From contig CAJJAQ010000058.1 in NCBI GenBank assembly GCA_905182095.1, positions 1 through 38,125 of the forward strand: a stretch of DNA of 38,125 nt, in the 5' to 3' direction. Each line of letters starts with the position of its first letter. Positions within the stretch are counted from its first letter, which is position 1. Shown piece by piece: positions 15,728 to 23,795 of the stretch. The position numbers and the translations under genes were made by a program. Origin of the DNA: an uncultured Pseudomonadales bacterium. Its GTDB lineage: Bacteria > Pseudomonadota > Gammaproteobacteria > Pseudomonadales > Azotimanducaceae. Below the pieces are notes generated by a model. It saw nothing but the letters and a program-made list of their open reading frames with translations. It was not told the DNA's origin and did not search any database.

Positions 15728-16426
15728 ATGAATCGAATGAATACAAGACTGGTTTTGGTGTTGGCGAGTGCCTCGTCATTATTTGTGGCCGGCTGCCAGC
15801 CTGCTGCGCAAACTGAGCAAGAAAAAAAGTTCAATCCAACTTCCGACCTTGCTAGTGCGAGCTATATTATCGGCTACACCCAAGCAAAAAACATTATTGA
15901 TCAAAGCAATAGCTTAGTAGAGATGAGTGCGTTTATGCAGGGTGCAAATGACGCTGTCGCAGGGGCTGATTCCCAAGTGCCGATGGAACAACAAGAACAA
16001 TATATGGCGGCCCTTTCTGAGGCCCTTCTGGCCGAAAAAAATGCCTCTGGCGACACCTTTCGTATAGAAAATTCAGCGCGGCCAGAAGTGACCACGCTAG
16101 CGTCTGGTTTACAGTATGAAGTATTGGTAGAAGGCACCGGTCCGAAACCTAGCGCAGAAGACACGGTGGTGACCCATTATCACGGCACGCTAACCGACGG
16201 TACGGTTTTTGACAGCTCGGTAGAGCGAGGTTCTCCTGCCAGCTTTCCAGTTAATCGTGTGATTCCTGGATGGACCGAAGCGCTGCAATTAATGGGCGTT
16301 GGTTCTAAGTGGCGTTTGGTTATTCCACCAGAATTAGCCTATGGCGAACGTGGTGCTGGCGGTGCGATTCCACCCAATTCCACATTGGTATTTGAAGTTG
16401 AATTACTGGAAATTGCTGCTCAGTAA
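15728..16426 (+). CDS. FKBP-type peptidyl-prolyl isomerase lipoprotein (FkpA/Mip-like)
   Basis: The 232-residue lipoprotein (lipobox SLFVAGC, Cys23) has the two-part structure of Mip/FkpA proteins. The N-terminal helical dimerisation domain is at about 35-115 (ASYIIGYTQAKNIIDQ). The C-terminal FKBP domain runs from about 120 to the end, with VVTHYHGTLTDGTVFDSS, VIPGWTEALQLMGVGSKW and IPPELAYGERGAGGAIPPNS, all classical active-site segments. It speeds cis-trans isomerisation of prolines and acts as a chaperone for envelope proteins. Sitting divergent from prc, it fits an envelope protein quality-control pair. The start is the ATG at 15728; a second ATG at 15737 is equally possible. Codons further upstream would spoil the signal peptide. 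Confidence 0.92.
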   Translation: MNRMNTRLVLVLASASSLFVAGCQPAAQTEQEKKFNPTSDLASASYIIGYTQAKNIIDQSNSLVEMSAFMQGANDAVAGADSQVPMEQQEQYMAALSEALLAEKNASGDTFRIENSARPEVTTLASGLQYEVLVEGTGPKPSAEDTVVTHYHGTLTDGTVFDSSVERGSPASFPVNRVIPGWTEALQLMGVGSKWRLVIPPELAYGERGAGGAIPPNSTLVFEVELLEIAAQ

Positions 16427-16450
16427 GCGGCAATCTACTTATTGCCTAGT

Positions 16451-16484
16451 CCTGGGCTTACCGAATGGTTTTGGTAAGTCAGGG
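16451..16484. terminator. Hairpin between convergent FKBP and pentapeptide genes
   Basis: CCTGGGCTTACC at 16451-16462 pairs with GGTAAGTCAGG at 16473-16483, giving a strong stem with one internal mismatch and a loop of about 10 bases. It lies between two convergent genes, where a shared terminator is expected. There is no T-run on either side, so it could instead protect mRNA ends or work with Rho. Confidence 0.4.
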
Positions 16485-16548
16485 GCGAAGCAGTTTGCTA
16501 GTTTCTCGCACTATGGGCTTTGCCTCATACGGCAAATACTCCAAACAG

Positions 16549-17220
16549 TTACTCTTCTTCCAAATTAAGATTCAGCGAGTCTACCAACGCCGGTAATTGG
16601 CTGTAGTAGAGGCGTACGCCCTCTAGGTCTATGCTCTTCAAGTCTAGGTTGTTGAAGCTTGCTCCGCGCAAGTCAGCGCCTCGCAGTTTGCAATTCCGGG
16701 CAGAGACATTAAACAATTCGCTGTCGCTTAAATCAGCATCACTAAGGTCTGCAAAATCTAGTAGGCATTCGGTTAGCCGGTTGCTGGTCAGCTTGCAGCC
16801 AACGAGAAAAGTGTTAGATAAATTGCCGTACGAAAAGTTGCAGTCAGTCATTGTTAGCGCAGCTAAGTCCAGGTTACCTATGGGCATTTTGAAATCACCC
16901 AGTGATAAATCCGCACCTTGCATCTGACAATCTTTAAAGCATAAGTCGTAACCCAGACAATGAGTGAACAGCACCATATTTAGATCACAATGGCTAAATA
17001 CCGCCTCGCGTAAGTTTGCCCAAGCAAAGCTCGCCGGCTCGTTGGGATCACTGTTGTTGAATTGGCATCGATCAAACTGACAATTAGTCAGGTTTGCTCC
17101 GCGAAATATACTCCCTGCAAATTGGCATTCGCTAAAGGAGCAGTCAGTTAAATCCTGCCCGCTGAAGTCCCGATTACGCAAATCTTGGTTTGTATAACCT
17201 TCACCAACTTGTATTTCCAT
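16549..17220 (-). CDS. Qnr-like pentapeptide-repeat protein
   Basis: The 223-residue protein consists of A(D/N)LxX pentapeptide repeats over nearly its whole length (for example ADLSDADLSDSELFNVSA and RGADLRGASFNNLDL). Its length and arrangement match the Qnr family (about 218 residues). It begins with DFSGQDLTDCSFSECQF and has an irregular break near residue 57 (SDPNEPASFAWANLREAVF), where Qnr has its first loop. It ends in IDLEGVRLYYSQLPALVDSL, where Qnr ends in a NLEGVKI-type helix. Qnr proteins form a right-handed beta-helix dimer that mimics DNA and protects gyrase and topoisomerase IV from quinolones; chromosomal homologues are common in aquatic gammaproteobacteria. Protection against quinolones is inference. 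The gene is monocistronic and convergent with the FKBP gene. Confidence 0.85.
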   Translation of the reverse strand: MEIQVGEGYTNQDLRNRDFSGQDLTDCSFSECQFAGSIFRGANLTNCQFDRCQFNNSDPNEPASFAWANLREAVFSHCDLNMVLFTHCLGYDLCFKDCQMQGADLSLGDFKMPIGNLDLAALTMTDCNFSYGNLSNTFLVGCKLTSNRLTECLLDFADLSDADLSDSELFNVSARNCKLRGADLRGASFNNLDLKSIDLEGVRLYYSQLPALVDSLNLNLEEE

Positions 17221-17372
17221 TGCTTCGCCAATCTCTCGTTATCATTTGTGTCATGTGTTTTGTTGGATAATAAACCTGCCAATACACTCTATTCCTATTC
17301 ACGCGATAATTGGCTTTATCTTGCGCCCAGCGGTATTAGAGGCGATGCTGTTCGCTAGGCAAGGGGGCCGCT

Positions 17373-18617
17373 TTGACACAATCACAATCTATTTGGCACA
17401 GTCCAGGCTTTAGGGCCTATTTAGGATCTACGGGTTTTTCCGGCATGGCCCTAGCGATGCAACAATTGCTCTTGAGTTGGATGCTCATCGGCATTTTGCA
17501 GTTGCCTGCTGATCAAGTTGGTCTGATACAAGCCATTATTGGTATACCCGGTGTGGTGTTGATGTTGATGGGTGGTGCCAGCGCAGATCGTAGTGATCCC
17601 CGGGCTATGCTGATTAAGGTGTATTTTGTTGCGCCAATTTTGCCGATATTCCTGATCTTTATGGAAATGTACCAATGGTTAGGTGTGGCCACTGTAACCC
17701 TTTGGGGTTTAGGTATGAGTGTGGTTCAGTCGTATTCTATGCCTGGCCAACAAGCAATTCTAAACCGCCTTACCAGCTCCTCTGTGCAACAGGGTGTTAC
17801 GGCAGCCACGGCTATAGGATTTGTGGTTCAGGTGGTGGGTCTAATTCTAGCCGGTCAAATTGACACGTTAGGTATATCGCCGGTGCTTGGGCTGCAGGCG
17901 TTTGGGCTTGTGCTGGCGGGTCTCATGATGATGCGCATCGCGCCGGTTCAACCTGCGGTGACGCCGGATGCCAGCGCATCTTCGCTGCAGGTTATCCGCG
18001 ATGGTTTGCTGGCCACTTACCGAAGCCCGATTATTTTTCATACGCTTTTGATTACTTTTAGCTCCAGCATTTTCAATGCCGGTTCTTTCATTACCGTTTT
18101 CCCATTTATTGTTAAACGTATATATGACGGTGATGCTTGGTTATTGGCGGTGCTTATGGCGGTATTTTTTGCCGGCGCAACCTTGTCGAATATTATTTTG
18201 CTGCGCTATATGCCGTTAAAAGCTCCGGGCAGACTATTTTTGATCATGCAATTATCGCGGATATTGGTGATATACCTTATGTGGATAGAGCCAGCATTCT
18301 GGGTCATGGTGGTGGCCACTATAGGCTGGGGTTTGAATATGGGCGTGACCACTAATCTGGCCCGGGCGATTGTTCAAGAGTCAGCGCCCAATGAGTATCT
18401 TGGGCGGATTATGTCGGTGTTCAGTATTGGCATGGTGGGCAGTGCCCCAATTGGCGCCATTGTGCTGGGTTGGATGATCGAGCGATTCGGTACGCTCAAC
18501 GCGCTCATCCCAGCTATGGCATTGTCGCTGATATTGTTTCTATATGGCGCCTTTATGTCGCCGGTCTGGGGCTACCGCAGCGCGCAGCTCGAGGCGGATG
18601 AACCTGTTAATAAATAG
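17373..18617 (+). CDS. MFS transporter (EntS-like, MFS_3 group)
   Basis: The 414-residue inner-membrane protein has about 11-12 hydrophobic segments. Typical MFS sites are GGASADRSDPRAMLI after the second or third helix (the family's GxxxDRxxR loop) and EYLGRIMSVFSIGMVGSAPI in the C-terminal half, as in EntS-like drug and siderophore exporters. The start is a TTG at 17373 with AAGGGGG seven bases upstream, and the protein then begins MTQSQSIW immediately before the first helix. Substrate unknown. It is distantly related to the second MFS gene at 33967: both have the RGRxMS-type segment followed by a GAxxxG helix. It stands alone, 150 bases before pdxH. Confidence 0.85.
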   Translation: MTQSQSIWHSPGFRAYLGSTGFSGMALAMQQLLLSWMLIGILQLPADQVGLIQAIIGIPGVVLMLMGGASADRSDPRAMLIKVYFVAPILPIFLIFMEMYQWLGVATVTLWGLGMSVVQSYSMPGQQAILNRLTSSSVQQGVTAATAIGFVVQVVGLILAGQIDTLGISPVLGLQAFGLVLAGLMMMRIAPVQPAVTPDASASSLQVIRDGLLATYRSPIIFHTLLITFSSSIFNAGSFITVFPFIVKRIYDGDAWLLAVLMAVFFAGATLSNIILLRYMPLKAPGRLFLIMQLSRILVIYLMWIEPAFWVMVVATIGWGLNMGVTTNLARAIVQESAPNEYLGRIMSVFSIGMVGSAPIGAIVLGWMIERFGTLNALIPAMALSLILFLYGAFMSPVWGYRSAQLEADEPVNK

Positions 18618-18769
18618 CCAGCCAAAATTGCGCTTTATGCCTCTCAATGGATCTGAGACCTAGTTCAGACTGAGCTGCGATCTATTGCAGATAGGGGCGT
18701 TAAGCACTGGCGCAATGGGCCTATCCCTACTAGGCTTACGTCTAACCCTATGCCACTAGAACGCCAAAA

Positions 18770-19411
18770 ATGACCGATCCAATTCGCGATGTTCGTCGAG
18801 AATATAAATACGCCACGCTGAGTCGAAGCGAGGTTGCAAAAGATCCTTTGGATCAATTTGTGCGTTGGATGGGGGATGCTGAAACAGCTGAGATTCAAGA
18901 CGTTACGGCAATGGCTTTGGCCACATCCGACGCACTAGGACAGCCGTCGGTGCGCATTGTGTTGCTCAAAGGTTTTGATGCAACTGGCTTCAGCTGGTTT
19001 TCTGATGGCGGTAGCGAGAAGGGACAAGCATTGGCTGCCAACCCTAGGGCCGAACTACTTTTCCATTGGCGCGAGCTTGATCGGCAAATTCGTATTCGCG
19101 GCAGCGTCGCGGCATTAAGTGATGCAGCAGCAGATGCTTATTTCTATTCACGGCCTTTAGCCAGTCAGTTGGCGGCAGCCACTTCTGAACAAAGCCGGCC
19201 CGTTGAAAGCCGCGGCGAGTTAGAACAACGCTATAAAGACTTAGCTGGCCAGTATCCAGACCGGGCGCCGCGACCCCAAGCGTGGGGTGGCTTTAAGTTA
19301 CAGCCTGAAGCTTATGAATTCTGGCAGGGGCGAGAGGGCCGGCTGCACGATCGCCTACAGTTTAGGCGTGATGCTGACCAGCAATGGCAGGTGCAAAGAT
19401 TGCAGCCCTAA
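18770..19411 (+). CDS. pdxH: Pyridoxamine/pyridoxine 5'-phosphate oxidase
   Basis: The 213-residue protein matches PdxH from end to end. The N-terminus is MTDPIRDVRREYKYATL. Substrate and FMN segments are SVRIVLLKGFDATGFSWFSD, RAELLFHWRELDRQIRIRGS and FYSRPLASQLAAATSEQS. The C-terminus is WGGFKLQPEAYEFWQGREGR followed by LHDRLQFRR. The enzyme uses FMN and oxygen to make pyridoxal 5'-phosphate in the last step of vitamin B6 synthesis or salvage and acts in the cytoplasm as a dimer. The ribosome-binding site is weak, but the N-terminus fits the family. It converges with the acyl-CoA dehydrogenase gene 58 bases away. Confidence 0.95.
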   Translation: MTDPIRDVRREYKYATLSRSEVAKDPLDQFVRWMGDAETAEIQDVTAMALATSDALGQPSVRIVLLKGFDATGFSWFSDGGSEKGQALAANPRAELLFHWRELDRQIRIRGSVAALSDAAADAYFYSRPLASQLAAATSEQSRPVESRGELEQRYKDLAGQYPDRAPRPQAWGGFKLQPEAYEFWQGREGRLHDRLQFRRDADQQWQVQRLQP

Positions 19412-19469
19412 GACTGCAACTGTTTGTTCGCTTTTGCTTTTTCTTACTCTTCTTATGCTTTTACGCGAG

Positions 19470-20654
19470 TTAGTCCGGTAATCCCAACACCCGCTTGGCA
19501 ATTATGTTCAGTTGCACTTCTTTGGTGCCGCCGGCAATGGTCAAAGATTTTTGTTTTAACCAATCTCGGGTGGCATCTATCTCGGCAGTCTTAAATCCTG
19601 TTAACGCCCAACCTATGCCTTGTGTGCCCATAGCGGCTACAAGTATCTCGTCGCCTTCTTGGGTAATCAGCGCGTTGGAAAGTTTCACTGCCGACGAAGC
19701 AAAGCCTGGTGCACTGGTGGCGGTTTCCTCAATAACGCGTTTCTGCGTTAAGCGCTGGGCGGTAAACGCGATTTGATGGTTGAGTAGGCGTCGGCGCAAA
19801 CTGGCGTCTGCAAGCTGGCCATCTACCATGGGGCTGTATTGTTGTACCTGTTTTGGCAGCGGGCTGTCACTGGAGCGGCCGCCCTGAGAGCCTGAGGTAT
19901 TGATGCCCGCGTGAGTGGAGCGTTCGAACTGCAATAAGCGCTTACCCACGGTCCAGCCGTTATCTACTCCGCCAATGACATCATTGGCAGGTGCTACAGC
20001 ATTTTCAAAATTGGTTTCGTTAAAAGGTGAGGCGCCAGAGAGTAGCCGTACGGGGGTGACTTCTACCCCTGACTGAGACATATCTACAAGTATCAGACTT
20101 ATGCCTAAATGTTGGGGCGCATCGGAGTTGGTGCGAGCGAGGACAAAAATATAATCACAGTCCATAGCGTCTGAGGTCCACACTTTGCGGCCATTAAGAA
20201 TGTAATGGTCGCCCTTGAGTTCTGCCTTGCAGGACAAGCTTGCAAGGTCTGAGCCGGCTCCGGGTTCCGAATAGCCCATAGCCCAGCCGCCTTCACCACG
20301 GGCGATTCCCGGTAGCCAGCGTGCTTTTTGTTCCTCGGTGCCCATTTCTAAAATGGTTGGCCCGATATAATTTACGCCGCGCCCGGTTAACGGTGTTCTG
20401 GCATTTATACGTTTTAGTTCATCGATCAAAATTGGGTAAAGGTCTTTGTCTAACCCGGCGCCACCATATTCAACCGGCCATGTGGGCACTGTCCAACCGC
20501 GCTCAGCCATGCGCTCTAACCAGAGTTTGCTGTCTTGGTCTAGTTCGATTTTACTGCTGCCCCAAGGTATTTGCCCATCGCCACGGGCACCTAGAGGACA
20601 ATTTTCTTGCAGCCATGTTCTGGTGGCGCTTCTAAATGTTTCTGCTTTATTCAT
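19470..20654 (-). CDS. Acyl-CoA dehydrogenase
   Basis: The 394-residue flavoenzyme oxidises acyl-CoA to trans-2-enoyl-CoA. The FAD and substrate segments are clear: WAMGYSEPGAGSDLASL, HYILNGRKVWTSDAMDCD and the C-terminal IAGGTKEVQLNIIAKRVLGL. In medium-chain enzymes the catalytic base is the Glu of YEGT; here the same place reads AGGT. The base must therefore come from elsewhere, as in other acyl-CoA dehydrogenase subgroups used for branched or steroid-derived chains. A Gly/Ser-rich insert (GSQGGRSSDSPLPKQVQQ) follows the FERSTHAG segment. It is the last gene of a five-gene minus-strand block. Chain-length preference cannot be read from the sequence. Confidence 0.9.
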   Translation of the reverse strand: MNKAETFRSATRTWLQENCPLGARGDGQIPWGSSKIELDQDSKLWLERMAERGWTVPTWPVEYGGAGLDKDLYPILIDELKRINARTPLTGRGVNYIGPTILEMGTEEQKARWLPGIARGEGGWAMGYSEPGAGSDLASLSCKAELKGDHYILNGRKVWTSDAMDCDYIFVLARTNSDAPQHLGISLILVDMSQSGVEVTPVRLLSGASPFNETNFENAVAPANDVIGGVDNGWTVGKRLLQFERSTHAGINTSGSQGGRSSDSPLPKQVQQYSPMVDGQLADASLRRRLLNHQIAFTAQRLTQKRVIEETATSAPGFASSAVKLSNALITQEGDEILVAAMGTQGIGWALTGFKTAEIDATRDWLKQKSLTIAGGTKEVQLNIIAKRVLGLPD

Positions 20655-20715
20655 ATTTTACTCATTTTACTTGGCTCAGCTTATTGGCACGACTGAGGTG
20701 GTGCTTGCAGCTTAC

Positions 20716-21456
20716 TTAATTGCACAGTGGGGCGATGCGTTTACCTACCAGCGTAAGGCAAAAATCATCCGGGCATTGCTGGGCTCGTACGGCCATGTCA
20801 GCGGCGCTAATGTCTGCAGGGTTGACGGGCTTACCGACCAACTTGCTACTGGAAACCGTTGCATCCGTGCACATGACATATTGATACAGCGCCGGTTGGC
20901 GTTGCACAATTTCTGCGTATACCGCTTCTAACAGAGCTTGTTTGTCCTCTAACGCTCGTCTGTTGTTTTCATCGCCGCCGCCTTCTGCGCGCTTTGTGAG
21001 CGTAGTGAACAGCGCATCCGAGCGATACCAATATAATCTGAAAACACCATCGTCACGCTTTAGAACCGCGCCTTCTTGGATTGGGTTGTCGCGTTGGTCA
21101 ACAGAGTTCAGCCATATTTCAACAAACTCTCCACATAATTCCTTGGACCCCTGACCAAAACATTTGAGCAATCTACTACTGGTGATTGTGCGGCTCTCAG
21201 GTTTTATTTTTGCTGCATGCAGGTACATATCTTCGCAGTTTGCGTCAGGAAATTTGGCCAGACCGAATGCATGACAAGTGGGGGGGATGTCTGAGGCGCT
21301 GGCTAAAAACCAGTTATTCAATGCCTTAATGCCTTGAGTTTTGATGCGCTCACTGTCTTCGCCGCAACCACTTAGAGCAAAGATGATGCCCAGGGCGAAG
21401 AACATCCTGCCCAGCGGGCGGAGACTATTTTTTTTCACAAATTCAATTAGGCACAT
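20716..21456 (-). CDS. Unknown lipoprotein within the acyl-CoA block
   Basis: The protein has a lipoprotein signal: a basic n-region (VKKNSLRPLGRMF), a hydrophobic stretch and FALSGC. The mature part of about 215 residues has at least six further cysteines (for example PPTCHAFGLAKFPDANCED, LLKCFG, ELCGEF, QQCPDDFCLT), which suggests several disulfides in the periplasm. I recognise no family. A longer frame reaches 21576 but would put 40 extra residues before the signal and cover a strong hairpin, so ATG 21456 or GTG 21438 is more likely; neither has a good Shine-Dalgarno sequence. It separates the thiolase and dehydrogenase genes, 61 bases before the latter. A role in uptake or sensing of the substrate is only a guess. 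Confidence 0.65.
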   Translation of the reverse strand: MCLIEFVKKNSLRPLGRMFFALGIIFALSGCGEDSERIKTQGIKALNNWFLASASDIPPTCHAFGLAKFPDANCEDMYLHAAKIKPESRTITSSRLLKCFGQGSKELCGEFVEIWLNSVDQRDNPIQEGAVLKRDDGVFRLYWYRSDALFTTLTKRAEGGGDENNRRALEDKQALLEAVYAEIVQRQPALYQYVMCTDATVSSSKLVGKPVNPADISAADMAVRAQQCPDDFCLTLVGKRIAPLCN

Positions 21457-21516
21457 AGCGCTAGGATCAGGTGCAAAACGGTTTTTGGTTAGGGCCAACC
21501 CCAAGCTGTGTAGCAA

Positions 21517-21538
21517 ACCCCGACTTTCAAGCCGGGGT
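21517..21538 (-). other. Strong hairpin between thiolase and lipoprotein genes
   Basis: ACCCCGACTT at 21517-21526 and AAGCCGGGGT at 21529-21538 pair across their length; in the minus-strand RNA the central mismatch becomes a G-U pair. The loop would be only two bases, so the last pairs probably open. It lies 57 bases after the thiolase stop and has no T-run, which suggests an mRNA-stability element rather than a terminator. Confidence 0.4.
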
Positions 21539-21595
21539 GCTAGCGGGCTCTTCAACCTTTGTTGAGGAGTCATCAAGAACTACACCTAATGCTAA

Positions 21596-22834
21596 TTAGA
21601 CGCGCTCGATGATGATGGCTGGCGCCATGCCGCCACCTGTGCACATGGTGATTAAGCCTGTGTTCAGATCTCGGCGTTCTAACTCATCTAGCATCGTCGC
21701 AATGAGGATTGAACCTGTTGCAGCAATAGGGTGGCCTAGGGCCATTGCGCCGCCATTGACGTTGACTTTGGCTGGATCAAGCCCTAAATCGCGGATGAAT
21801 TTCGCCGCAACTACGGAGAAGGCTTCGTTGATTTCAAACAAATCAATGTCGTCAACGGTCATGCCCACACGGGCTAGGGCTTTTCTTGCCGCGGGAACTG
21901 GTTCGTTGAGCATTAGGGTAGGATCACCGCCCACTGTGGCCATTGAGATAATGCGTGCGCGTGGCTTCCAGCCGACTTTATCCGCATACGCCTTGTTACT
22001 CAAAATCAACGCTGCTGCACCGTCTACGACACCAGAGCTATTGCCGGCGTGGTGCACGTGGTTAATGTCTAAATCTGGATACTTACGAGCCACTAGTTGG
22101 CGGAAAGTTTCGCCGCCGTTATCTACTGGCGCGTCCATGAATTGGGAGAAAACCGTAGGCAGTGCTGCCAAGGTTTCCATAGTAGTGCCAGGGCGTGGGA
22201 ACTCTTCACGATCTAGCGCTAGGGTGCCGTCGTCGTTGAATACGGGAATGATACTTTTGTCGAAGTAGCCATTAGCCACAGCATGCTGTGCTCGAATTTG
22301 ACTTTCAACCGCTAGGGCATCTAGTTCTTCGCGGCTGAAGCTGTCTAGTGTGGCGATCATATCCGCGCACACACCTTGGTGTGGCTGGGGGTGTAAGTCG
22401 CGCAAATGCAAGTTGCCGCCGTCTACGGTTCTGTTGCCGTATTCTGGTGTCAGGGTGGCTGTGTAGGACATCATTTCAACGCCGCCAGCAACACATAAGT
22501 CATCCATGCCGCTCATGATATTGGCCGCGGCTAAGTTCACAGAGGTAATGCCAGAACCGCAGAAGCGGTCTAAGGTAACTGCTGACGCTGAGGTATCCCA
22601 GCCAGCGTCTAAGGCGGCCATACGGCCAACGCATGAACCTTGCTTACCTACTTGAGAGCTGCAACCTACGACAACGTCGTCGATGTCAGCTGTATTTAGA
22701 TTGTTGCGGCTTTGGATGCCTTCAAAGACTTTCGCCAGTAAACGGCTTGGATGGAATTCTGAGAGCGAGCCTTTACCAGCTTTGCCGATGCCTCGAGGCG
22801 TTCTTGCTGCGTCTATGATGTATGCGTGCGTCAT
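21596..22834 (-). CDS. Thiolase (acetyl-CoA C-acyltransferase)
   Basis: The 412-residue protein is a complete thiolase. The nucleophilic cysteine is in TLDRFCGSGITSVNLAAANI, the acid/base residues are in LFEINEAFSVVAAKFIRD (NEAF) and NVNGGAMALGHPIAATGS (GHP), and the second cysteine is in LITMCTGGGMAPAIIIE. It cleaves 3-ketoacyl-CoA with CoA, or runs the condensation in reverse, in the cytoplasm. AGGGGAAAG is a good ribosome-binding site before the ATG. It lies 43 bases after the hydratase gene on the same strand, supporting a beta-oxidation operon. Whether it is of degradative FadA type or an acetoacetyl-CoA thiolase is not certain; the company of a dehydrogenase and a hydratase favours the former. 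Confidence 0.93.
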   Translation of the reverse strand: MTHAYIIDAARTPRGIGKAGKGSLSEFHPSRLLAKVFEGIQSRNNLNTADIDDVVVGCSSQVGKQGSCVGRMAALDAGWDTSASAVTLDRFCGSGITSVNLAAANIMSGMDDLCVAGGVEMMSYTATLTPEYGNRTVDGGNLHLRDLHPQPHQGVCADMIATLDSFSREELDALAVESQIRAQHAVANGYFDKSIIPVFNDDGTLALDREEFPRPGTTMETLAALPTVFSQFMDAPVDNGGETFRQLVARKYPDLDINHVHHAGNSSGVVDGAAALILSNKAYADKVGWKPRARIISMATVGGDPTLMLNEPVPAARKALARVGMTVDDIDLFEINEAFSVVAAKFIRDLGLDPAKVNVNGGAMALGHPIAATGSILIATMLDELERRDLNTGLITMCTGGGMAPAIIIERV

Positions 22835-22877
22835 TGTCTTTCCCCTGATTGATTTTTTTTTGATTAACTAAGTTGCG

Positions 22878-23711
22878 TTATTGGCCTCTAAAGTCAGCGT
22901 CTCTTTTTTCCATAAACGATGCCATGCCTTCTTTGAAATCGTCAGATTGGAACAGTGGCAGCAGCTGTAAAAATACGTGGTGAACGTGGTCATTAAATGT
23001 TTCGTTCATGCTCATGCGCATCATGCGTTTAGATGATTGCACAGCCAATGGTGCCATAGATGCAATTTGTTTGGCCATTTCTAGCGCTCGTGAACCAACT
23101 TCATTGTTGTTGACCACATGAGAGACTAAGCCCATTTCTTTGCATTCTTCTGCGACTAAAGTTTTGCCGGTAAAAATGATCTCACTGGCTTTTGACCAAC
23201 CGATGAGTCTGGGCAAAATCCAAGTGCCACCAGATTCTGGTACTACGCCGCGAGCAGTGAATGCTGCCGCCAGTTTTGCTGTATCTGCCATTATTCTAAT
23301 GTCGCAGCCCAATGCCATGTCCATGCCGTAACCTGCAGCCGAGCCATTGAGTGCGGCTATTGTGGGGGTGTCGATGTTATGCAATACCGTTGGCGGTGTG
23401 TTACGCAGATCAAGTGTGGTGGGACTTCTGCGCTTTTTGTCCGCTAGATTTTGGGTAATATCGCTGCCGCGTAAATCTAACCCTGCGCAAAAGAATTTTC
23501 CGCTGCCAGTGACAATGATGGCGCGCACGTCATTGTCCTGATCTGCAGCGAGCAGTAGTTCACTGAACTTATGCAGCATTGCGCCAGAAATAGTGTTCTG
23601 CTGTTCAGGGCGGTTAAAGGTAATAGTCGCAACATGATCTTCTACGCTGTACAGCATGGCGTCATCTTCGTTAACTGATGCAGTTTCGTTGTCAGTGGAT
23701 GTAATGGTCAT
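22878..23711 (-). CDS. Enoyl-CoA hydratase/isomerase family protein
   Basis: The 277-residue protein has the crotonase fold: ATITFNRPEQQNTISGAML, the oxyanion-hole segments FFCAGLDLRGSD and NGSAAGYGMDMALGCDIRIM, and PLAVQSSKRMMRMSM. In the rat hydratase two glutamates (GCELA and QPEI) catalyse water addition. Here the first position reads GMDMA and the second is not Glu; instead a Glu lies in VVPESGGTWILPRL, the position used in another large crotonase subgroup. Hydration of enoyl-CoA is therefore likely but isomerase activity cannot be excluded. The N-terminus has about 17 extra residues with poor conservation. It lies upstream of and co-directional with the thiolase. Confidence 0.88.
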   Translation of the reverse strand: MTITSTDNETASVNEDDAMLYSVEDHVATITFNRPEQQNTISGAMLHKFSELLLAADQDNDVRAIIVTGSGKFFCAGLDLRGSDITQNLADKKRRSPTTLDLRNTPPTVLHNIDTPTIAALNGSAAGYGMDMALGCDIRIMADTAKLAAAFTARGVVPESGGTWILPRLIGWSKASEIIFTGKTLVAEECKEMGLVSHVVNNNEVGSRALEMAKQIASMAPLAVQSSKRMMRMSMNETFNDHVHHVFLQLLPLFQSDDFKEGMASFMEKRDADFRGQ

Positions 23712-23795
23712 GGTTCGCTCCGTTTAATACTGATTGAATTGATTGGCAAAGACATAACGTACTTTGCGTAATTGGCTTCCTCGAGCTTTAGCTCA

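Noticed and set aside
21457-21576. An N-terminal extension of the lipoprotein to the ATG at 21576
   Set aside because: It would place 40 residues before the lipoprotein signal and read through a strong hairpin.
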